A stretch of DNA of 56,844 bases from Vreelandella aquamarina. GTDB taxonomy: Bacteria; Pseudomonadota; Gammaproteobacteria; Pseudomonadales; Halomonadaceae. Shown piece by piece: positions 7,180 through 16,148 of the stretch. Made by a program: the position numbers and the translations under genes. Within the stretch, counting starts at the first letter, position 1; each line of letters starts with the position of its first letter. The stretch covers positions 1 to 56,844 of the forward strand of contig NZ_FODB01000020.1 in the NCBI RefSeq assembly GCF_900110265.1, in the 5' to 3' direction. The notes beneath the pieces were generated by a model. It did not search any database. It worked only from the letters and a program-made list of their open reading frames with translations, and was not told the origin of the DNA.

Positions 7180-7863
7180 ATGGCTAACCCGCTACCCGAA
7201 GACTGGAGCCAGTGGCTGGGGCAGGGTTTTCAGGCTGACTATATGTCCGCCCTGAAAGCATTTTTGGCCGCAGAGAAAGCGGCTAAGAAAGTGATCTACC
7301 CTCACTCCTCAAACTGGTTTCGCGCCTTTGAATTAACGCCGCTCTGCTCGGTGAAAGTGGTAATTCTAGGGCAGGATCCTTACCACGGGCCTAATCAGGC
7401 CCATGGGCTCTGTTTTTCGGTACAGCCGGGCGTGCAAGTGCCGCCGTCGCTGGTCAATATCTACAAAGAGTTGGCAAGTGATGTCGGTTTTACCCCAGTG
7501 CGTCATGGCTTTTTAGAGTCGTGGGCGAAGCAGGGGGTGCTGCTGCTGAACACAGCGCTTACCGTTGAGCAGGGCAACGCCGCGTCGCATCGGGGGAAAG
7601 GTTGGGAGCATTTTACCGACCGGGCTATTGAAACCGTGAGTCAGCATGCAGAGTCCTGCGTTTTTTTGCTGTGGGGTAGCCATGCTCGCCAGAAAAAAGC
7701 GCTCATCGATACCTCTCGCCATTTGGTACTTGAGTCACCACACCCGTCGCCCCTGTCGGCGCACCGTGGTTTCTTTGGTAATCACCACTTTTCGCGGGCG
7801 AATCAATTCTTGCAGGAGCAAGGGCGGACGCCAATTGAGTGGCAATTGCCCGAAACCCCTTAA
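7180..7863 (+). CDS. ung: Uracil-DNA glycosylase
   Basis: The 227-residue family 1 uracil-DNA glycosylase removes uracil from DNA. The water-activating motif [14 protein letters not shown] includes the catalytic Asp66. [21 protein letters not shown] and the DNA-intercalating loop [13 protein letters not shown] are all intact. The start codon is 1 bp after the gpt stop, which implies translational coupling. Linking base salvage genes with uracil repair looks like operon economy rather than a special system. Confidence 0.96.
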   Translation: MANPLPEDWSQWLGQGFQADYMSALKAFLAAEKAAKKVIYPHSSNWFRAFELTPLCSVKVVILGQDPYHGPNQAHGLCFSVQPGVQVPPSLVNIYKELASDVGFTPVRHGFLESWAKQGVLLLNTALTVEQGNAASHRGKGWEHFTDRAIETVSQHAESCVFLLWGSHARQKKALIDTSRHLVLESPHPSPLSAHRGFFGNHHFSRANQFLQEQGRTPIEWQLPETP

Positions 7864-7915
7864 CCTGATGGTCAGTTGCGGGTAGAATGGCGCGCAATTT
7901 TGTAAGCATGTCGAT

Positions 7916-7929
7916 GCGACCTAGGTCGC
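7916..7929. promoter_or_regulatory. Perfect palindrome upstream of upp
   Basis: GCGACCTAGGTCGC is a perfect 14-bp palindrome in the 97-bp space between ung and upp, 31 bp before the upp start. It may be an operator or an RNA hairpin (GCGAC-CTAG-GTCGC). I cannot assign a regulator. Confidence 0.35.
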
Positions 7930-7960
7930 TATCCTGAATCCCCTGCAGTGAGGAAGCCCC

Positions 7961-8590
7961 ATGAGTGTCTACGCCATTAACCATCCGCTTGTTCAACATA
8001 AGCTGGGATTGATGCGCGAAGCTGATTTGAGCACTAAGAGCTTTCGTGAACTGGCAGGTGAAGTGGCTAAGCTTTTGACCTATGAAGCAACCAAAGGTCT
8101 GGAGCTGGAAGACCATGAGATTCAGGGCTGGAACGGCGAGCCCATTGCGACCCGTCGTTTGAAAGGTAAGAAAGTCACTATCGTGCCGATCCTGCGTGCC
8201 GGGCTAGGCATGTTGGAGGGCGTAACGGATTTAATCCCTAGCGCACGGGTAAGCGTTGTTGGTCTTTACCGGGATGAAGAGACGCTTCAACCGGTACCTT
8301 ACTTCGCTAAATTCGCCAACGACATCGAAGAGCGCATGGCGATTGTGATTGATCCGATGCTGGCGACTGGTGGTTCGATGGTGGCCACGCTGGATATGCT
8401 GCGTGAGCGTGGCTGTGAACATATGAAAGTGATTGTCTTAGTTGCTGCCCCTGAAGGGATTAAACGGGTGCAAGATGCTTATCCTGATGTAGAGATTTAC
8501 ACGGCGTCGGTGGATGACCGACTCGATGAGAATGGCTACATCGTCCCCGGCTTGGGAGATGCCGGCGATAAGATTTTCGGAACGCGTTAA
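7961..8590 (+). CDS. upp: Uracil phosphoribosyltransferase
   Basis: This 209-residue cytosolic enzyme makes UMP from uracil and PRPP, with the normal family length. Marks are the N-terminal [24 protein letters not shown], the PRPP loop [14 protein letters not shown] (about 128-141) and the C-terminal uracil-binding stretch [26 protein letters not shown] precedes the ATG. It has its own intergenic region upstream and a strong terminator downstream. The uracil permease gene follows immediately. Confidence 0.97.
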   Translation: MSVYAINHPLVQHKLGLMREADLSTKSFRELAGEVAKLLTYEATKGLELEDHEIQGWNGEPIATRRLKGKKVTIVPILRAGLGMLEGVTDLIPSARVSVVGLYRDEETLQPVPYFAKFANDIEERMAIVIDPMLATGGSMVATLDMLRERGCEHMKVIVLVAAPEGIKRVQDAYPDVEIYTASVDDRLDENGYIVPGLGDAGDKIFGTR

Positions 8591-8606
8591 GCGCTCCGCC
8601 TCAAAA

Positions 8607-8640
8607 GGCCCCTTACGCTTCGCGTTGGGGGCATTTTTTT
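8607..8640 (+). terminator. Intrinsic terminator after upp
   Basis: A GC-rich hairpin (GGCCCC...ACGC-TT-CGCGT...GGGGGC) followed by A and seven T, 16 bp after the upp stop codon. It should reduce but may not abolish read-through into uraA. Confidence 0.8.
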
Positions 8641-8678
8641 GCCTCCGTTACTAATAACCGACCCCCAGGAGTGGTGTG

Positions 8679-9908
8679 ATGACAAACAGTGCTGGTCAAG
8701 AGTCGTGGCCTAAAATGCTGCTTACCGGCGCGCAAATGCTGTTCGTGGCCTTTGGTGCGCTTGTGTTGGTTCCGCTATTAACCGGGCTAGACCCCAGCGT
8801 GGCACTCTTTACCGCCGGGATTGGCACGTTGGTGTTTCATGGCGTGACCAAACAAACGGTGCCGGTGTTTCTAGCTTCTTCCTTTGCATTTATTGCTCCT
8901 ATTCAAGGCTCAATCGCCAGTTTTGGCGTTTCTGCCACGCTGGGTGGCCTGATGGCCGCGGGACTTGTCTATGTTGCCATTTCCCAGGCGGTGCGCTTGA
9001 AGGGCACCGCCTGGTTGCATCGTTTGCTGCCTGCTGTCGTGGTGGGCCCAGTGATTATGGTGATCGGCTTAGCGCTAGCGCCAGTCGCGGTCAGTATGGC
9101 AACCGGTGAAATCAGCGATAATATTAGCTATGGGCAAGCTATTTTTCTCTCCATGGCCAGTCTGTTAGTAACCTTATTGCTTGCGGTGCTTGGCCGTGGG
9201 CTGCTGCGTTTAGTGCCGATTATGGGCGGCATTGCAACGGGGTATGCGTTGGCGCTGATTATGGGGGTGGTTGATTTTACTCCGGTGCGTGAAGCGGCTT
9301 GGCTCTCTATCCCCAACTTTACCGCGCCGAGTTTTCACTGGGCGGCCATCCTGTTTATGATTCCAGTGGCCATCGCTCCCGCCGTTGAGCATATTGGCGA
9401 TATGGTGGCGATTGGCTCGGTGACACGTAAAAACTATCTTGAAAAACCTGGCTTGCACCGCACGTTACTGGGCGATGGCTTGGCAACGACGGCAGCAGCC
9501 CTGTTCGGTGGGCCGCCTAACACGACCTATTCAGAAGTTACCGGTGCTGTGACGCTAACCAAGGCATTCAATCCAAAATATATGATTGTGGCTGCTGTTA
9601 TTGCCATCATCCTTGCCTTTGTTGGCAAATTGGGGGCGCTGCTGCAGACAATTCCCGGGCCGGTCATGGGGGGGATTATGACGCTGCTATTCGGCTCTAT
9701 TGCCGTAGTGGGGATGAATACCCTGGTGCGCGCAGGTCAGTCGCTGACTGCGGCGCGTAACCTAGTGGTGGTGTCACTTATTTTGGTGTTTGGTATCGGT
9801 GGTATGCAGTTTGGTGGCGGGCAATTCACTTTGCAGGGCGTTAGCTTAGCCGCTTTGGTAGGCATTGCGTTAAACTGGTTATTACCTGCAGAAAAAGAGG
9901 GTGAGTAA
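8679..9908 (+). CDS. uraA: Uracil permease (NCS2 family)
   Basis: This 409-residue uracil:proton symporter has about 14 membrane segments. The family motif with the substrate-binding glutamate is PVAIAPAVEHIGDM (about residues 227-240). The second is GGPPNTTYSEVTGAV (about 279-293). I start at the ATG at 8679 with AGGAG 7 nt upstream. The GTG directly before it is too close to that site. Its pairing with upp (uptake then phosphoribosylation of uracil) is the common arrangement, although here a terminator lies between the two genes. Confidence 0.93.
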   Translation: MTNSAGQESWPKMLLTGAQMLFVAFGALVLVPLLTGLDPSVALFTAGIGTLVFHGVTKQTVPVFLASSFAFIAPIQGSIASFGVSATLGGLMAAGLVYVAISQAVRLKGTAWLHRLLPAVVVGPVIMVIGLALAPVAVSMATGEISDNISYGQAIFLSMASLLVTLLLAVLGRGLLRLVPIMGGIATGYALALIMGVVDFTPVREAAWLSIPNFTAPSFHWAAILFMIPVAIAPAVEHIGDMVAIGSVTRKNYLEKPGLHRTLLGDGLATTAAALFGGPPNTTYSEVTGAVTLTKAFNPKYMIVAAVIAIILAFVGKLGALLQTIPGPVMGGIMTLLFGSIAVVGMNTLVRAGQSLTAARNLVVVSLILVFGIGGMQFGGGQFTLQGVSLAALVGIALNWLLPAEKEGE

Positions 9909-9930
9909 CTTGTGGCACATAGGGTGATTT

Positions 9931-10491
9931 ATGAGTGAGGCACTGCGCTCTCCGTTTCCCGTACCGTTTCCCACACTGGGAGTGGCAGCCTGGAGTGGGA
10001 CCGGTAAAACCACGCTGCTAGAGCAGCTGTTACCTCTACTGCGCGAAAAGGACCTTTCGGTAGCGGTGATTAAACATGCCCACCACCAGTTTGATGTGGA
10101 CCAGCCGGGTAAAGACAGCTACAAGCTGCGTAGCGCCGGGGCCACTCCTATGCTGATTGCATCGCGCCAACGTTTTGCACTGATGCAGGAGACGCCAGGG
10201 CAGGAGGAGCCCGATTTAGCCTATTTGCTTACCCTAATGGCGCCGCATCACCCAGATCTGGTGATTGTGGAAGGCTTCAAAGCATGGCCTATTCCCAAGC
10301 TGGTGCTTTACCGAGACGGAATAGGCGATCCGGCTATTTTATGCGATGAGTGGGTGCAGGCGGCTGCGCTTACTGCTGAGCCGCCGGTGGCTCTTAGGCC
10401 ATCGGTGGCCCGCTTGGATTTAAATAATTGTGAAGAGATTGCTCGCTGGGTAAGTGAGTGGGCCGACCAACAACGCCGCACTCTGGCTTGA
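9931..10491 (+). CDS. mobB: Molybdopterin-guanine dinucleotide biosynthesis adaptor MobB
   Basis: This 186-residue P-loop GTPase helps MobA attach GMP to molybdopterin. The P-loop is WSGTGKTTLLEQLLP (about residues 21-35). Next come AVIKHAHHQFDVDQPGKDSY, a MobB hallmark, and DLVIVEGFKAWPIPKLVLYR. Length is typical. It opens a molybdenum cofactor set (mobB, moaC-moaD, moaE) with 18 bp to the next gene. MoaA, MoaB, MoeA and MobA are not in the window. Confidence 0.93.
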   Translation: MSEALRSPFPVPFPTLGVAAWSGTGKTTLLEQLLPLLREKDLSVAVIKHAHHQFDVDQPGKDSYKLRSAGATPMLIASRQRFALMQETPGQEEPDLAYLLTLMAPHHPDLVIVEGFKAWPIPKLVLYRDGIGDPAILCDEWVQAAALTAEPPVALRPSVARLDLNNCEEIARWVSEWADQQRRTLA

Positions 10492-10509
10492 TGATGAAAA
10501 GGTGACACC

Positions 10510-11310
10510 ATGCAGTTAACCCACCTGAACGCGCACGGCGAAGCGAATATGGTTGATGTCGGCGATAAGCGCGAGACCCGTCGTGAGGCTGTTGCCTCTG
10601 GGCGAATCGTGATGCAGCCCAATACTCTGCAGCTATTAAGCGATGGGGCGCTGCCCAAAGGGGATGTACTCGCAACAGCGCGTATTGCGGGTATTCAAGC
10701 AGCGAAGCGAACTCATGAACTGATTCCGCTCTGCCACTCGCTGGCGCTCTCCAAAGTAGCGGTGGATTTCGATATTGACCATGCAAATGGCTGGGTGAAT
10801 GTATCGGCCATGTGTCGCTTGAACGGGCGCACGGGCGTCGAGATGGAAGCGTTGACGGCCGTTTCGGTTGCTTGCCTGACGCTTTACGATATGTGTAAAG
10901 CCGTTGATAAAGAGATGCGCATTGAAGCTGTGCAGCTCGACAGCAAGCGAGGCGGATTGCGTGGTGACTATCAGCGGGAGCGTGAGATGGTCACGCCTAT
11001 TGTCACCGGTGAAGGCGCAGTGGGAGAGGTAAGCTTAGGTGAGCGCTGTGCCTCGCCCTGTGTGCGCGTCAAGTTTTTGGCAGAGCTGCGTGAGCGGGTC
11101 GGTGAGAGTGATCTGGCCATTGGGCTTGATAAGCTGCCAAGTCGCGATGTGGCCGGGCTAAAAGCTGCGCTTAGTGCCCAGGATGCACGCTTTTCCGTGC
11201 TGGCTGATCAGCGCACTCTATGTGCCATTAACCAAGTGATGGCAAATGATAGCGCTCGTATCACTGATGATGACGAAGTGGCCTTTTTTCCACCGGTAAC
11301 GGGAGGCTAA
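10510..11310 (+). CDS. moaC: MoaC-MoaD fusion: cyclic pyranopterin monophosphate synthase with molybdopterin synthase small subunit
   Basis: A 266-residue protein with two full domains. Residues 1-156 are MoaC, which forms cyclic pyranopterin monophosphate. Its catalytic residues are Lys50, His76 (LCHSL), Asp127 and Lys130 (YDMCKAVDK), one position off the E. coli numbers 51, 77, 128 and 131. Residues 184-266 are MoaD, a ubiquitin-fold sulfur carrier ending in the required C-terminal Gly-Gly (PPVTGG). A linker of about 27 residues joins them, with no stop codon or internal frameshift. The C-terminal tail must be free to be adenylated and to enter MoaE, which the fusion allows. moaE starts 3 bp later. 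GGTGACACC precedes the ATG. Confidence 0.92.
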   Translation: MQLTHLNAHGEANMVDVGDKRETRREAVASGRIVMQPNTLQLLSDGALPKGDVLATARIAGIQAAKRTHELIPLCHSLALSKVAVDFDIDHANGWVNVSAMCRLNGRTGVEMEALTAVSVACLTLYDMCKAVDKEMRIEAVQLDSKRGGLRGDYQREREMVTPIVTGEGAVGEVSLGERCASPCVRVKFLAELRERVGESDLAIGLDKLPSRDVAGLKAALSAQDARFSVLADQRTLCAINQVMANDSARITDDDEVAFFPPVTGG

Positions 11311-11313
11311 GCC

Positions 11314-11790
11314 GTGTCTGTTAGCGAGCCGACATTGCCAGACATCGCGGTAGAAGTGCAGTCCGCTCCGTTTTCAATGGCGTACGGCTATGAGAGCGCG
11401 CTGCGCCAGCGCACCGACATTGGTGCGATTGTGACGTTCACCGGGTTAGTGCGAGATTTTAACGAGACGCCCGACGTAACGGGGTTAACCCTTGAGCACT
11501 ATCCAGGAATGACTGAGCGCACCTTAACGCAAATTGCTGAGCAAGCCTGGCAGCGCTGGGCGCTGCAGGCGGTGCGTGTTATTCATCGGGTGGGCGACTT
11601 ATCCCCGGGCGACCCTATCGTTAGAGTGCTGGTGGCAAGCGCGCACCGCCGCGATGCGTTTGAGGCCTGCGATTTCATTATGGATTATTTAAAAACCCAG
11701 GCGCCGTTTTGGAAGAAAGAGCACTCCAAGCAGGGGGCGTACTGGGTTAAAGAGCGCCACACCGATCAGCAGGATGCTGAACGCTGGTAA
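11314..11790 (+). CDS. moaE: Molybdopterin synthase catalytic subunit MoaE
   Basis: This 158-residue protein converts cyclic pyranopterin monophosphate to molybdopterin together with thiocarboxylated MoaD. Family motifs are IGAIVTFTGLVRDFN (about 36-50), LEHYPGM, VIHRVGDLSPGDPIV, and the catalytic lysine region APFWKKE (130-136) followed by GAYWV. It uses a GTG start at 11314 with GGGAGG eight nt upstream. The upstream moaC-moaD stop codon is 3 bp away, so MoaE and the fused MoaD should be made in a fixed ratio. It converges with the RNase J gene, with only 9 bp between. Confidence 0.95.
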   Translation: MSVSEPTLPDIAVEVQSAPFSMAYGYESALRQRTDIGAIVTFTGLVRDFNETPDVTGLTLEHYPGMTERTLTQIAEQAWQRWALQAVRVIHRVGDLSPGDPIVRVLVASAHRRDAFEACDFIMDYLKTQAPFWKKEHSKQGAYWVKERHTDQQDAERW

Positions 11791-11799
11791 CACCTGTGT

Positions 11800-13485
11800 T
11801 TAAGGCTCGTCGTTTAACTCTTCGATGGTCGGCATTTCAGCGGCCATGATCTGCAGGTGCACGTCTGGCATATGTTGCAAGTGGTTAGCCAGCCAGTGCA
11901 CCAGCCTTGGCTGCAGCGCATGGCGCAAATCAGCCAAGGTGTCTGCCTCAATCTCTTCTAGCTGCTCATCCAGCCACTCGCTGAAGCTATCTTCATCCAT
12001 AGGGCTTGCGCCGTTGGCGTCAAGCATCAGACGACCAATACGACACCATCCCGTTTCTGTTGCTGCTACCGGTAGCGCTAGAAACAGACTGCCACGACGG
12101 GCAGTGGGATGGCTGCTCTCAAGGCCAGGGTGAGGCACGACGCTATTTTGGTTAACAATGCAAGGCGGCTGTGGGTAGCGCGTTTCGCAGCGCAGCCCTT
12201 GGTGGTCAAGCACGATCATATCGCCATTCACCGGTGCTAGCGGCGCTCTGATACCTAGCTCCTCAGCAAGCGCTTGGTGCGCCTCCTGATGGCGCGCTTC
12301 ACCATGTACCGGCAGTAGCATTTTGGGCCTCACCCACTGGTAGAGCTTTTTCAGCTCTTCCTGAGCGGGGTGGCCGGTGGCATGAAGCTCGGGGTGGTTC
12401 ATTTCGTCGAACAGCGTGACACCGAGTTGCAGTAAACGTTTTTTAAGCTGCTCGATAGGGCGCTCATTGCCTGGAATTGTTTTGGCGGAAAAAATCACGC
12501 TATCGCCGGGTTCCAAGTCCACAAAGGGGTGTCGACGCTGCGCTAAACGCTGCAAGGCAGCGCGAGGCTCGCCTTGGCTACCGGTGGCAATAATCACGAC
12601 CTCCTCCGGTGGTAGATAGCCCAAATCATGGGGTGGCACCAGGGGGGGGAAGTTATCCAGATAACCAAGGCCTCTAGCAACACTGACCATGCGCTCCATT
12701 GAGCGGCCCATCAAACTAACGCGACGGCCACACGCTTGGGCCGCTAAGCCAATGGCCAGTACGCGCGCTAGGTTGCTAGCAAAACAGGACACTACCACGC
12801 GGCCTTTACACGCTTTCAATGTGGTGGAAAGCGCCTTGGCAACATCCCCCTCGCTGCCCGACTGCCCTGGCATTGGCGCATTGGTCGAGTCACCTACCAG
12901 AAGATCCACCGGCGCCAGTGCTCTAAACTGGGCAGCGTTCACGGGGGCGCCAATCAGTGGGTTGGGGTCGAGTTTCCAGTCGCCGGTGTGCAGTATGCGG
13001 TAATCACCCGCCTGCATCATGATGGAGCAGCTTTCGGGGATGGAGTGGGTAACACTCAAGTAGCGCAGTGTAAATGGCCCGCTCTCCACCGCATCGCCTG
13101 GTTCAATCACTTCAATGGAGGCGCTGCTGAGCTGGTGTTCGGCGAATTTGTAACGCAATAGCCCTGCTGCGAGAGGAGTGGCAAAGATAGGGCAACCCCA
13201 TTTGGGCCATAGCCACGCCACCGCACCAATATGATCTTCATGACCATGGGTGATAAACAGCGCCTTAGGTGTGATCTTCAGTGCCTCTAGGGTATCGGTA
13301 TTAGGTACTTGCAGGGGCGAGTTGGGCAGGTCTTGGCGAATCATCATGCCGCAATCTACGGCGATCCACTGGTCGTCGTATCCATACAGCGTAAGATTCA
13401 TTCCAATTTCACCACATCCACCTAGCGGGAGTAGGCGCAGGGGCGGGCGACGACGGGGACGAAGTTGAACGCGGGATGGATGCAT
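11800..13485 (-). CDS. rnj: Ribonuclease J (metallo-beta-lactamase/beta-CASP)
   Basis: This 561-residue enzyme is a 5'-to-3' exoribonuclease and endonuclease of RNA decay. The metallo-beta-lactamase metal motif is THGHEDHIGAVAW (about residues 79-91). Also present are GCGEIGMNLTLY at the N-terminus, GDSTNA, beta-CASP motifs FASNLARV and GSQGEPRAAL, and ATGHPAQEEL and LPVHGEARH, which are typical of RNase J. The C-terminal region (about 440-561) is acidic. Enteric bacteria lack this enzyme, so its presence argues for a mixed RNase E/RNase J decay system here. The ATG at 13485 precedes a divergent 190-bp region facing purU. Confidence 0.92.
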   Translation of the reverse strand: MHPSRVQLRPRRRPPLRLLPLGGCGEIGMNLTLYGYDDQWIAVDCGMMIRQDLPNSPLQVPNTDTLEALKITPKALFITHGHEDHIGAVAWLWPKWGCPIFATPLAAGLLRYKFAEHQLSSASIEVIEPGDAVESGPFTLRYLSVTHSIPESCSIMMQAGDYRILHTGDWKLDPNPLIGAPVNAAQFRALAPVDLLVGDSTNAPMPGQSGSEGDVAKALSTTLKACKGRVVVSCFASNLARVLAIGLAAQACGRRVSLMGRSMERMVSVARGLGYLDNFPPLVPPHDLGYLPPEEVVIIATGSQGEPRAALQRLAQRRHPFVDLEPGDSVIFSAKTIPGNERPIEQLKKRLLQLGVTLFDEMNHPELHATGHPAQEELKKLYQWVRPKMLLPVHGEARHQEAHQALAEELGIRAPLAPVNGDMIVLDHQGLRCETRYPQPPCIVNQNSVVPHPGLESSHPTARRGSLFLALPVAATETGWCRIGRLMLDANGASPMDEDSFSEWLDEQLEEIEADTLADLRHALQPRLVHWLANHLQHMPDVHLQIMAAEMPTIEELNDEP

Positions 13486-13675
13486 CAGTTATGAAAAGCC
13501 TAGAAAGTAATTCCTTAACTATACGGGAAGCGGGGGGCGGGTAACAATCATCGCGGCACCTGACCACGATGCTTCCTCATCGTGCTTACGGTACACTACC
13601 GCCGCTAATGTGGTTTACCTGCTGGTAGGCAGGTGCTTGGCGAGCGTGCCGTTAAATACGTTAAGAGTGTTTGTT

Positions 13676-14530
13676 ATGTCTCATTACTATCGTTTAGTTG
13701 TTTCCTGCCCAGATCAAGTGGGCATCGTGGCGCGTGTCTCAAGTTTTATTGCTCAACAAGGCGGCTCAATTACCGAAGCCAGCCAGCACTCTGACTTAGA
13801 GACTGGCCGCTTTTTTATGCGTTACGAGATTCTGGCGGATTCTCTGGGTATGTCGGCGGAAGCACTGCGCACGTCGTTTGAGCCGGTGGCGGCTGAATTT
13901 GATATGCAGTGGTCGCTGGTGGATACCCAAAAGCGCCGCCGTGTGGTGTTGATGGTGTCTCGGGAATCCCACTGTTTGGTGGACCTTCTCTACCGCTGGC
14001 AGGCAGGTGAGTTGGATTGCGATATTGTCGGCGTTATCTCTAATCACGATGATATGCGCTCGCTGACTGAATGGTATGGCATCCCTTATCATCATGTACC
14101 AGTTGACCCGGCTAATAAACAAACGGCTTTTGAACAGGTGCAGGAGCAGATTGATGCTGCCCGCGCTGACTGCATAGTGCTGGCACGCTATATGCAAATT
14201 CTGCCGCCTTCGCTTTGCGAACGGTATGCAGGACGCGTGATTAACATTCATCACAGCTTCTTGCCTTCCTTTGCGGGTGCCAAGCCGTATCATCAAGCCT
14301 ATGAGCGGGGCGTGAAACTGATTGGGGCAACTTGCCACTATGTGACAGAAGAGCTGGATGCAGGCCCCATAATTGAGCAGGACATTCACCGGGTCAGCCA
14401 CTGTCACACGCCTACTGATTTGGTACGTTTTGGTCGCGATGTGGAAAAAGCGGTATTGGCGCGGGGGCTGCGTTGGCACCTAGAAGATCGCGTGCTAATT
14501 CACGGCAACAAAACGGTCGTTTTTAGCTAA
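13676..14530 (+). CDS. purU: Formyltetrahydrofolate deformylase
   Basis: This 284-residue enzyme hydrolyses 10-formyltetrahydrofolate to formate and tetrahydrofolate, balancing one-carbon pools. An N-terminal ACT domain (about residues 1-85, starting YYRLVVSCPDQVGIVARVS) senses methionine/glycine status in the family. The formyltransferase domain carries SNHDDM, LARYMQILP, INIHHSFLPSFAGAKPYHQA and TEELDAGPIIEQD. I start at ATG 13676, where the usual N-terminus begins, rather than an upstream in-frame extension. The CbiM-like gene follows 18 bp later. Confidence 0.95.
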   Translation: MSHYYRLVVSCPDQVGIVARVSSFIAQQGGSITEASQHSDLETGRFFMRYEILADSLGMSAEALRTSFEPVAAEFDMQWSLVDTQKRRRVVLMVSRESHCLVDLLYRWQAGELDCDIVGVISNHDDMRSLTEWYGIPYHHVPVDPANKQTAFEQVQEQIDAARADCIVLARYMQILPPSLCERYAGRVINIHHSFLPSFAGAKPYHQAYERGVKLIGATCHYVTEELDAGPIIEQDIHRVSHCHTPTDLVRFGRDVEKAVLARGLRWHLEDRVLIHGNKTVVFS

Positions 14531-14548
14531 TCGGCAGAAGGGGGCGCT

Positions 14549-15220
14549 ATGTCGTTTGCACAAAGCGTATTGGCACCGTGGGCACTCGTGATGACGTGGC
14601 TTTTATCGTTGGGTGTCATCGTCTGGTGCTTATGCCTGCGCCCCTGGCGGCCACTACTTGAGGATACAGCGCTTCAGCACCGCTGGATGGCAGCTACGTT
14701 GGCCGTCATGTTGATGTGGCAATTGCGTGCGCAAGCGGTGGACTGGTTAACGCTTCACTTGGTGTTTACGGTGCTGATGACGCTAGTCTTTAAAATGCCG
14801 CTGGCGTTGATCAGCAACGTGATGATTAATGTCGCCATGGTAGCTATTGGCAGAAACGATTGGTCGCTAATGGGGGCAAATATGCTGGTGACAGGTATTG
14901 TGCCTGCGACCGTGACCGGTTTTGTATGGCGAATCGTTGACCGTCGGTTGCCTGATAATTTGATGGTGTTTTTATTTGCTTGTGGCTTTTTTGGAACGGC
15001 CTTGGCGACCTTAGGGGGAGGGCTATCTGCTGTTGCGCTGATTATCGTAGCGGGCACTGATCCCGAGGCCGTCTATCTCGCCCAAGAGTATGCCCGCTTT
15101 TTACCGTTACTGATGCCGTCAGAGGCATTTATAACCGGTATGCTGCTGAGTATTTTACTAGTGTACCACCCAAGCTGGGTGGCCACCTTTAATGACCACC
15201 GCTATATCGACTTGCAGTAG
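14549..15220 (+). CDS. Energy-coupling factor permease-like membrane protein (CbiM-related)
   Basis: A 223-residue integral membrane protein with about six hydrophobic helices. The C-terminal part (PLLMPSEAFITGMLLSILLVYHPSWV, then FNDHRYI) resembles COG3235/CbiM-type ECF permeases, where the pattern PEAFxxGM...VxYRPxWV recurs. No ATPase or transmembrane partner subunit is encoded nearby, as is common for these orphan members. Substrate is unknown. It follows purU by 18 bp on the same strand and may be co-transcribed. It converges on lexA 21 bp away. Family assignment is from recalled similarity. Confidence 0.65.
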   Translation: MSFAQSVLAPWALVMTWLLSLGVIVWCLCLRPWRPLLEDTALQHRWMAATLAVMLMWQLRAQAVDWLTLHLVFTVLMTLVFKMPLALISNVMINVAMVAIGRNDWSLMGANMLVTGIVPATVTGFVWRIVDRRLPDNLMVFLFACGFFGTALATLGGGLSAVALIIVAGTDPEAVYLAQEYARFLPLLMPSEAFITGMLLSILLVYHPSWVATFNDHRYIDLQ

Positions 15221-15241
15221 CCTGCCTTACAGGTTGGGCAA

Positions 15242-15919
15242 CTAGCCAAGCGCTTGCCCATTACCACCGCGAATAACACCAACACCCACGCCTTCAATAT
15301 CAAGCTGCTGAGTGCGTAGGTCGATCTCAATTGGTGCGAAATCTGCGTTCTCGGCAATCAGTGTTACTTGATGCCCTTGGCGTTTAAAACGCTTGACTGT
15401 TACTTCGTCTTCTAGTCGTGCCACGACAATTTGCCCATCGCGAACGCGGTCAGTGCGATGCACGGCCAGAAGGTCGCCTTCAAGAATGCCTACATCTTTC
15501 ATGGATAGGCCACGCACCCGTAGCAGGTAATCTGCTTTAGGCGTGAAGTACTCAGCGGGCAGCGGGCAGTAACGGTCAATATGTTCAGCCGCAAGGATAG
15601 GGCTGCCAGCGGCGACCTCACCAATCACAGGAAGCCCATTGGGCAGCGGCTCATTAGTAGCAGGTGCTGCAGCCGCTGGCGTTTCAGTAAGCTCCTGCGG
15701 CTCCTGGTTAGGTAAGCGGATGCCTCGTGATGTATTGCGAATTATACGAATAGCGCCTTTGCGCTCGAGCGCACGCAAATGCTCTTCTGCTGCGTTAGGC
15801 GAGCGGAATCCCAGCGCTTTGGCAATTTCGGCGCGGGTAGGGGGGTAGCCAAGCTCACCCATGGTCTTAACAATAAAATCAAATACGTGCTGCTGACGTG
15901 CTGTGAGTGGACGCGACAT
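15242..15919 (-). CDS. lexA: SOS repressor LexA
   Basis: This 225-residue repressor has an N-terminal winged helix ([26 protein letters not shown], with [18 protein letters not shown] as recognition region) and a C-terminal S24 self-cleavage domain. The Ala104-Gly105 cleavage site (GEVAAGSPI), Ser139 (VRGLSMKD) and Lys176 (EVTVKRF) are each 20 positions beyond the E. coli residues 84/85, 119 and 156. The interdomain linker is therefore 20 residues longer, and it is rich in Ala, Glu and Pro. I start at ATG 15919 ([10 protein letters not shown]). A near-consensus SOS box lies 55 bp upstream, consistent with autoregulation. Divergent from psrA, as in Pseudomonas. Confidence 0.96.
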   Translation of the reverse strand: MSRPLTARQQHVFDFIVKTMGELGYPPTRAEIAKALGFRSPNAAEEHLRALERKGAIRIIRNTSRGIRLPNQEPQELTETPAAAAPATNEPLPNGLPVIGEVAAGSPILAAEHIDRYCPLPAEYFTPKADYLLRVRGLSMKDVGILEGDLLAVHRTDRVRDGQIVVARLEDEVTVKRFKRQGHQVTLIAENADFAPIEIDLRTQQLDIEGVGVGVIRGGNGQALG

Positions 15920-15973
15920 ACCAAACTCCAAAACAGTGAAAAGACAGTAGCTACATGTCGGCTTAATCAGTAT

Positions 15974-15989
15974 GTGTTTAAGTATACAG
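15974..15989 (-). promoter_or_regulatory. lexA: Probable LexA box of lexA
   Basis: On the minus strand CTGTATACTTAAACAC, which matches CTGT-N8-ACAG at all but the last base. It sits 55 bp upstream of the lexA start, where an autoregulatory operator is expected. Confidence 0.6.
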
Positions 15990-16100
15990 TATGTTGCTCT
16001 GTCCAGTACATGACGAGTTACACCCAACCGAGACAGTCGTTAAGTGTTTAGTTAACGCTTACTACCCTTTGGATAAGAGATTGAGCCAGCAGGGGTTATG

Positions 16101-16119
16101 ACATAGTATTCAGCTATGT
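16101..16119. promoter_or_regulatory. Inverted repeat upstream of psrA
   Basis: ACATAG-TATTCAG-CTATGT, a perfect 6-bp inverted repeat with a 7-nt spacer, 30 bp before the psrA start. It is a possible autoregulatory operator for the TetR protein. It does not look like the published Pseudomonas PsrA box (GAAAC/GTTTC type) as I recall it. Confidence 0.35.
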
Positions 16120-16148
16120 TTAAAACACCTGTTTTTTTGGAGGGCGCT

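Noticed and set aside
7703..8116. Minus-strand frame of 137 codons across ung and upp
   Set aside because: It covers two well-supported genes and the regulatory gap between them and resembles no protein.
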